Source of the DNA: Halieaceae bacterium
GTDB taxonomy: Bacteria > Pseudomonadota > Gammaproteobacteria > Pseudomonadales > Halieaceae
Reading direction: 5' to 3'
Assembly: GCA_902613175.1 (NCBI GenBank)
Contig: CACMGJ010000005.1
Location: 1-64,000, forward strand
DNA length: 64,000 bases
Below the pieces are notes generated by a model that was given only the letters and a program-made list of their open reading frames with translations, did not search any database and was not told the origin of the DNA. A program made the position numbers and the translations under genes. Each line of letters opens with the position of its first letter. Position 1 is the first letter of the stretch. This document shows positions 59,591-64,000 of this stretch, piece by piece.

Positions 59591-61279
59591 TTAATTAAGC
59601 TGTGGTTCCTCCACCTCTGCCGCTTTCTTCTGAGCCTTTACACGTCTATGGTCGGGAACAAAAAAGTTGGTTAGTCCCGGATCGCTATCTTTCTTTAGCC
59701 ACCGATCTGGAAACTCAGCAGCTTTGGATCGATCACGCTCCCTAAAGACCGCGCCGCTACTAAACTTCTCTGTGTAAGGTACGACGTGTTGCCCTTGGTT
59801 GTTCACCAGTCGCTTAAAGAGCTGTTGCCGCATGGCTGCAACTATGGGTAGATACTTTGGGTCTCCGATAAGATTATTCATCTCTTTGGGGTCATTCTTG
59901 ATATCGTAGAGCTCTTCCGTATCCCAAATGCCATGGTATTGAATGAGCTTGTAGTCGTCGGTTCTCAGTGCGAATGTTGTGGGGGTGCTGGGAAAATTGA
60001 ACTCCCAGTAGTATTCGTACAAAAGCTCTTTCCGCCAGTCTGACACTGACATGCCACGCGCCAATGGAAGCAGGCTTTGACCTTCAAACTGGACCGGCGA
60101 CTTCAAGCCGGCAATATCAAGCATGGTCGGTGCGATATCCAGATTGGCGACTATTTCATCCACCTTATGGTTCTCTGGCAGCAGGCTGGGGCCCCAGGCA
60201 ACAAGAGGTACGCGCATAGACTCTTCGTAGGCATTTCGCTTGTCTATCAGGCCATGCTCGCCAAACAAAAAGCCATTGTCGCCCATCAACATAACAATCG
60301 TATTTTCCGCGTAACCATTTTCCGCTAACCAGGCTAGTAGCCGACCGATGCTGTCATCAACAGCCGACATGGCCCGGTGGTATTCCATCTTGTATGCCTG
60401 TACGTCCAGTGAACTGTGGTAGGGAAAGTCCACGCCATGCCAGCTATTACGCTGATTTTTCACCCACATGGGTTTTCCATGGTAATTCTCATCCGTATCA
60501 GCTTGACTGGCCGGAATCGGAATCTCGCGGTCAGCGTACTGCTCGGCATGCCGCTCTGCTGGGGAAAAGTTGGCGTGGACGGCTTTGTGTGACACATAGA
60601 GAAAGAACGGATTATCGGATGGCCGTTCCGACAAATAATCTAGCGCATAATCGGTGAGCTCATCAGTGATATAACCCTTTTGTGGGACGTGCTCACCATT
60701 AATGTTCAGTTGATTCACGAGACCATTACGCAGTTGTGTCGGATAGTAATGTCCCTGCCCCGCGAAACTAACCCAGTGGTCGAAACCTGGCTGAGGATCG
60801 TCCAAGCTCCTCGATGCCGATGCCGCCTCGCCCATGTGCCATTTACCGACGAATGCCGTGTCATAGCCGGCCGCTTGCAAGTATTGAGGAAAGAAAACGC
60901 TGTTAGGATTGGGGGGGGCGTTGTTGTCTACGACCCCATGGTTGTGCATATATTGCCCGGTCAGTATCGTCGCCCTGCTTGGCGAGCACAAAGCCGTAGT
61001 CACAAACGCATTTTTAAAATGCACACCTTCTCGTGCCAGGCGATCTATATTAGGGGTGTCTATGATCGGATTCATAAACCCCATCTCATCGAAGCGCTGG
61101 TCATCGGTCAGAATAAATATGACGTTCAGTTGCTGGCTTAACTCAGTGGTGGTCTGCCATTGCACATCGAGTATCTTAGATGTTGCGTCCCCCGCCCGGA
61201 GTGGCACTACGCTGAATATACATAAACACATGGCAATTAATTGAAGGGCAAGAATGCGTTCACGTTTAATCTTCTTCAC
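59591..61279 (-). CDS. Exported sulfatase, S1_11/S1_16-like
   Basis: A 562-residue sulfatase. Signal peptide 'ILALQLIAMCLCIFSVVPLR'. Calcium site 'FILTDDQRFDEMGFMN' (D59, D60), formylglycine motif 'LCSPSRATILTGQYMHNHGV' (C98). 'VGKWHMGEA', 'LYVSHKAVHANF' and 'LMGDNGFLFGEHG' follow, then a long Lys/Glu-rich tail. It is close to N-acetylglucosamine-6-sulfatase and choline-sulfatase-type families that attack carrageenan- or fucoidan-like glycans. The clear start ATG is preceded by GAGTAACG. Confidence 0.92.
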   Translation of the reverse strand: MKKIKRERILALQLIAMCLCIFSVVPLRAGDATSKILDVQWQTTTELSQQLNVIFILTDDQRFDEMGFMNPIIDTPNIDRLAREGVHFKNAFVTTALCSPSRATILTGQYMHNHGVVDNNAPPNPNSVFFPQYLQAAGYDTAFVGKWHMGEAASASRSLDDPQPGFDHWVSFAGQGHYYPTQLRNGLVNQLNINGEHVPQKGYITDELTDYALDYLSERPSDNPFFLYVSHKAVHANFSPAERHAEQYADREIPIPASQADTDENYHGKPMWVKNQRNSWHGVDFPYHSSLDVQAYKMEYHRAMSAVDDSIGRLLAWLAENGYAENTIVMLMGDNGFLFGEHGLIDKRNAYEESMRVPLVAWGPSLLPENHKVDEIVANLDIAPTMLDIAGLKSPVQFEGQSLLPLARGMSVSDWRKELLYEYYWEFNFPSTPTTFALRTDDYKLIQYHGIWDTEELYDIKNDPKEMNNLIGDPKYLPIVAAMRQQLFKRLVNNQGQHVVPYTEKFSSGAVFRERDRSKAAEFPDRWLKKDSDPGLTNFFVPDHRRVKAQKKAAEVEEPQLN

Positions 61280-61335
61280 TGCGTTACTCCTTATTGATGC
61301 ACCTCGGCATCTTGAACCCGTTGACCCTCAGATCG

Positions 61336-62832
61336 CTAAATCAGAGCATCAGTCAGGCACTCGCCTTCATAACTTGTCGACACGTTAACTGGATAACGTT
61401 CCAAAAATCGCGTCTTTGTCTTTCCTTTTTTCCCTGGTTTAACCCAACTACTGCTGTCCTTTGGCTGCTCCGCGCCAACTGCAGTCAAATAGGTATCTAG
61501 GAGCGCCTCGAGTTTGTCCACGCACGCGGCATTAGACTCCGCTATGTCACGCGCCTCACCGAGATCCGTCGCCACATTGAACAATAACGAGCGCATCGAT
61601 TGGTCAAATCTGACTAGTTTGAAGTTACCGACGCGAATGGCCGAATGAGGCTCATTGAGCCCCACTTGGTTGTAGTGCGGAAAGTGAAAGACAAGACCGT
61701 GGGGCGGTCGCTTAAGATGTGCATCCGGTGAACCGAGAAGCGGTACGATACTGACCCCGTCCGAGTCCTCCGGTACGTGCTGTGACGACCCGGCCAATTC
61801 GGCAAACGTCGCCATCAAATCGTATCCAATAATGGGCTCATTTGACTGCGAATTTGGCTTGATATCCGGCCCTACTGCCAAAAAGGGAACCCGTATACCA
61901 CCCTCCATTAGATCCCATTTGCCTCTCAGAAGGGGCGCATTAAGGCCATTTTTATAGGGCCGTCCTCTGTTTACCTGTTGCGGCAATACGGGCATCCCAC
62001 CATTGTCCGAGGTGACAATAAAATAAGTATTTTCGTTCAAGCCTAATCGCTTATAAGCATCAAACAGTCGGCCGATCGACTCATCAAGATCTGTCATCAT
62101 CGAGGCATAGGCTACATTCTCATGCAAACTGCCCGGGGTCTGACGCGATACTTGATCGAAAGTTGTTTGACGGTAGGCGAGGTTTGAATGCAACGCATAG
62201 TGAGAAACCTGAAGAAAAAATGGCGTGTCGCGCTTGACGCTTTCGGTCATGAATTCAATCGCACGATCTGTCAGAGAAAACATCTTTTTCGGGTCGTCCC
62301 CCGAATCGCCATACCACTGGGATTTATCGTTTACGAACCCTCCCTCCTTGTTCCCAGTTTGGCCGTCGTGAACGTCATAGCCATACCGAGCCGGATCGGC
62401 CTTTATATGCCACTTACCCAAATGAGCAGCTCGATACCTCGGATCGACCGCTTTTAGGACTTGAGGAATCGCCGCTTGATCGTGATTGACATTGTTGTCA
62501 CCCAAGACACGTGTGTGTAGCAAGCGAGCGGGCGACTTGCCAAACTGTATGCTGTAACGACTGGGAGCGCAGACCGGCGATGCCGCATAGGCATTGGAAA
62601 AGCGAATACCCGAGGCCACAATCTGGTCAAGTGATGGTGTTACATGAAAATCACTCTTCGCATCAGGAACACGCTTGTCCATTGACGACGACATTGAAGA
62701 CCATCCTTGGTCATCGGTCAGCACTAATATGAAACTGGGCGGCTTCGTAACCGCAGGTGTTGCCCAAAGCGAGAAACTCAAAGTCATTAAAACCAGTGCG
62801 CTTACTACTTGCCTATTGCTCCCTAGCTTCAC
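61336..62832 (-). CDS. Exported sulfatase coupled to the beta-helix gene
   Basis: A 498-residue sulfatase. The GTG at 62832 is chosen because it follows the beta-helix stop by four bases with a TTGAGG-type site, and gives the signal 'MKLGSNRQVV...LVLMTLSFSLWA'. Calcium site 'LVLTDDQGWSSMS' (D40, D41), formylglycine motif 'PVCAPSRYSIQFGKSP' (C88), 'LGKWHIKAD', 'VSHYALHSN' and 'TSDNGGMPV'. The subgroup resembles S1_16. Translational coupling with the beta-helix protein means the two act on the same polysaccharide. Confidence 0.9.
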   Translation of the reverse strand: MKLGSNRQVVSALVLMTLSFSLWATPAVTKPPSFILVLTDDQGWSSMSSSMDKRVPDAKSDFHVTPSLDQIVASGIRFSNAYAASPVCAPSRYSIQFGKSPARLLHTRVLGDNNVNHDQAAIPQVLKAVDPRYRAAHLGKWHIKADPARYGYDVHDGQTGNKEGGFVNDKSQWYGDSGDDPKKMFSLTDRAIEFMTESVKRDTPFFLQVSHYALHSNLAYRQTTFDQVSRQTPGSLHENVAYASMMTDLDESIGRLFDAYKRLGLNENTYFIVTSDNGGMPVLPQQVNRGRPYKNGLNAPLLRGKWDLMEGGIRVPFLAVGPDIKPNSQSNEPIIGYDLMATFAELAGSSQHVPEDSDGVSIVPLLGSPDAHLKRPPHGLVFHFPHYNQVGLNEPHSAIRVGNFKLVRFDQSMRSLLFNVATDLGEARDIAESNAACVDKLEALLDTYLTAVGAEQPKDSSSWVKPGKKGKTKTRFLERYPVNVSTSYEGECLTDALI

Positions 62833-62836
62833 GACC

Positions 62837-64000
62837 TCAACCTGCCCCAACTTTAGGCGCGTCTTGCGACACGGGATTACCAAAAATATCTTTATGCGGT
62901 ATTGCACTAATGTGCGAAAAAATACCTATACCTGCCGCCGGGAACAAGGGGTGCTCAACCGCGACTCCCAATAGCCCCTTCGGCATCGCAAAATTTTCTA
63001 ATGACGACCCGTTAGCATCAATCTTAATGGTAGGCGTTTGTGCAAAGCGGTCCAACGACGTAAAGGCCGGCGATACCAGTCCGGAAAAGAGATTATGTGA
63101 GAGTTGCGGGCCGTTGTGATCATTCCAAACAACGGTCACTCGACTCCCGATCCGACTTCCGGACACGGCTATAAACGCATTGTTAATGAGATTTAGGTTG
63201 CGACCATTAAGCTCTATCTGAGGCTCTGTATTTTCGAATGTTACATAGGTGTTGTTGTACAGGTAGATGTCTTCAGAGACGATACGCTTAGGCGACGCGA
63301 AGTCGCTGACAAATACAGTCTTACCCGGAAACTGGCTTTTAATACCCTCAGGTCGGGCCACTCTCGGCTCTCGACTGCCATCCCCGACACTGACGTTGTA
63401 ACGCCAGATGACATTCTTGTTTTTACCCAGAATTTCTGTCCCGTAACCCTCGTTGTCGTAGAAGAAATTGTATTGAACCAGGATATTTTCATTACCAAAA
63501 TCCACATGCAGACCGCTCGAGTCATTGTGACCGCGCGAACCTATGGCTGCGTTGTACTGAGCCACGATATTTTTCGACCTGAAGAACCAAGCGCCACTGC
63601 CGCGGGTGACAGAGATGGCCTTGTTGCGCAGCGAGCCGGATCTAAGAAAGGTGTTGCTCTCTAACAGCCCCTTATCGACGCCGTTGAGCAAGACACAGCT
63701 CCCGCCCAAGTCCTCGCAAAGGTTGTTTACGATTCTGATGTTTTGGTCAAAATGATCCTTAAGATTGGCCGCTGACTTGTTCTCGGGCGCCCGATGACGA
63801 ACGGCAATACCAAAGCGACCTGTGTACCGAATTACGTTATCGTGTATGTAGATATCGGACGTATTAACCACTGGACTACCGGGTTTCGAAGGTCGGGTCT
63901 CGATTCGAATTCCACTGACGGTATTTAAATTGAAGGCTTTACGACGCTTGATTGGATAGACGTCTCTCACTTCAAGATCAAAGAGCTCAAACCCTTTTAG
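62837..64000 (-). CDS. Right-handed parallel beta-helix protein, 5' end beyond the window
   Basis: The minus strand is open from the right edge to a TGA at 62837, at least 387 codons. The ORF-track GTG (63970) is internal, since ten more codons continue to base 64000. Repeated Asn-rich turns ('DIYIHDNVIRYTG', 'NIRIVNNLCEDLGGS', 'NILVQYNFFYDNEGYG', 'DIYLYNNTYVTFEN', 'NLNLINNAFIAVSG') make a parallel beta-helix as in polysaccharide lyases (PL6/PL-type) and some GH. The catalytic residues cannot be assigned from the fragment. It is probably the first enzyme of the locus, cleaving the main chain. Confidence 0.85.
   Translation of the reverse strand, partial: LKGFELFDLEVRDVYPIKRRKAFNLNTVSGIRIETRPSKPGSPVVNTSDIYIHDNVIRYTGRFGIAVRHRAPENKSAANLKDHFDQNIRIVNNLCEDLGGSCVLLNGVDKGLLESNTFLRSGSLRNKAISVTRGSGAWFFRSKNIVAQYNAAIGSRGHNDSSGLHVDFGNENILVQYNFFYDNEGYGTEILGKNKNVIWRYNVSVGDGSREPRVARPEGIKSQFPGKTVFVSDFASPKRIVSEDIYLYNNTYVTFENTEPQIELNGRNLNLINNAFIAVSGSRIGSRVTVVWNDHNGPQLSHNLFSGLVSPAFTSLDRFAQTPTIKIDANGSSLENFAMPKGLLGVAVEHPLFPAAGIGIFSHISAIPHKDIFGNPVSQDAPKVGAG

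Overview
The window looks like the chromosome of a marine gammaproteobacterium. The evidence is a xerC–HAD hydrolase pair, ubiK, DUF3080, TorF-type porin, SelO, glnK–amtB, and a wealth of type I sulfatases plus a TonB-dependent receptor. A relative of the OM60/NOR5 (Halieaceae) group is my inference; no rRNA or marker gene fixes it. All calls are from reading the sequence; no database search was run.

Bases 1–34.8 kb are mostly core genes. The left edge is abnormal: a minus-strand DUF484 fragment abuts the plus-strand 3' part of xerC, an inverted junction inside what is normally a co-directional DUF484–xerC–HAD operon. Then come nitrogen sensing and uptake (glnB; torF-like porin–glnK–amtB), an exported KatG, a frameshifted cinA/pncC, ubiK, a DUF4278 mini-gene, a cytochrome c, GST, a DUF3080 lipoprotein, the agmatine-to-putrescine pair aguB–aguA, a RibA-like protein, a divergent HDOD / cho–photolyase block, selO, a fused PyrD–PyrK-like enzyme, and several catabolic or membrane enzymes. 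These include a pabB–pabC fusion, a PHP phosphodiesterase, an amidohydrolase and a patatin. A sulfatase–RidA–PhyH group ends this part.

At 34,797 a complete tRNA-Val(GAC) gene begins the most unusual part. Its 3' 46 bases, starting in the anticodon loop, recur downstream at 40,987 (46/46), 48,510 (45/46), 51,755 (39/46) and 53,900 (first 28 bases only), with one more decayed piece near 41,197. These direct repeats cut about 19 kb into discrete modules: (1) Coq4-like protein, alkaline phosphatase, TonB receptor with a G10 frameshift, secreted tyrosine-type phosphatase; (2) sulfatase plus a TetR-controlled ring-cleavage pathway (VOC dioxygenase, FAA hydrolase, FAD hydroxylase, membrane GST); (3) SPINDLY-type O-GlcNAc transferase-like protein and a GT9-like protein; (4) TPR–glycosyltransferase and DUF6165. 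No module contains a recognisable integrase, so this resembles a stack of integrase-less tRNA-addressed elements.

From 53.9 kb to the right edge a minus-strand run of four sulfatases, a GH3 glycosidase and a partial parallel beta-helix protein forms a sulfated-polysaccharide degradation locus. It presumably cooperates with the TonB receptor and the other sulfatases around the tRNA. A short duplicated segment carrying a palindromic operator lies upstream of the module 2 sulfatase. It may place that gene under the same TetR regulator as the aromatic pathway.
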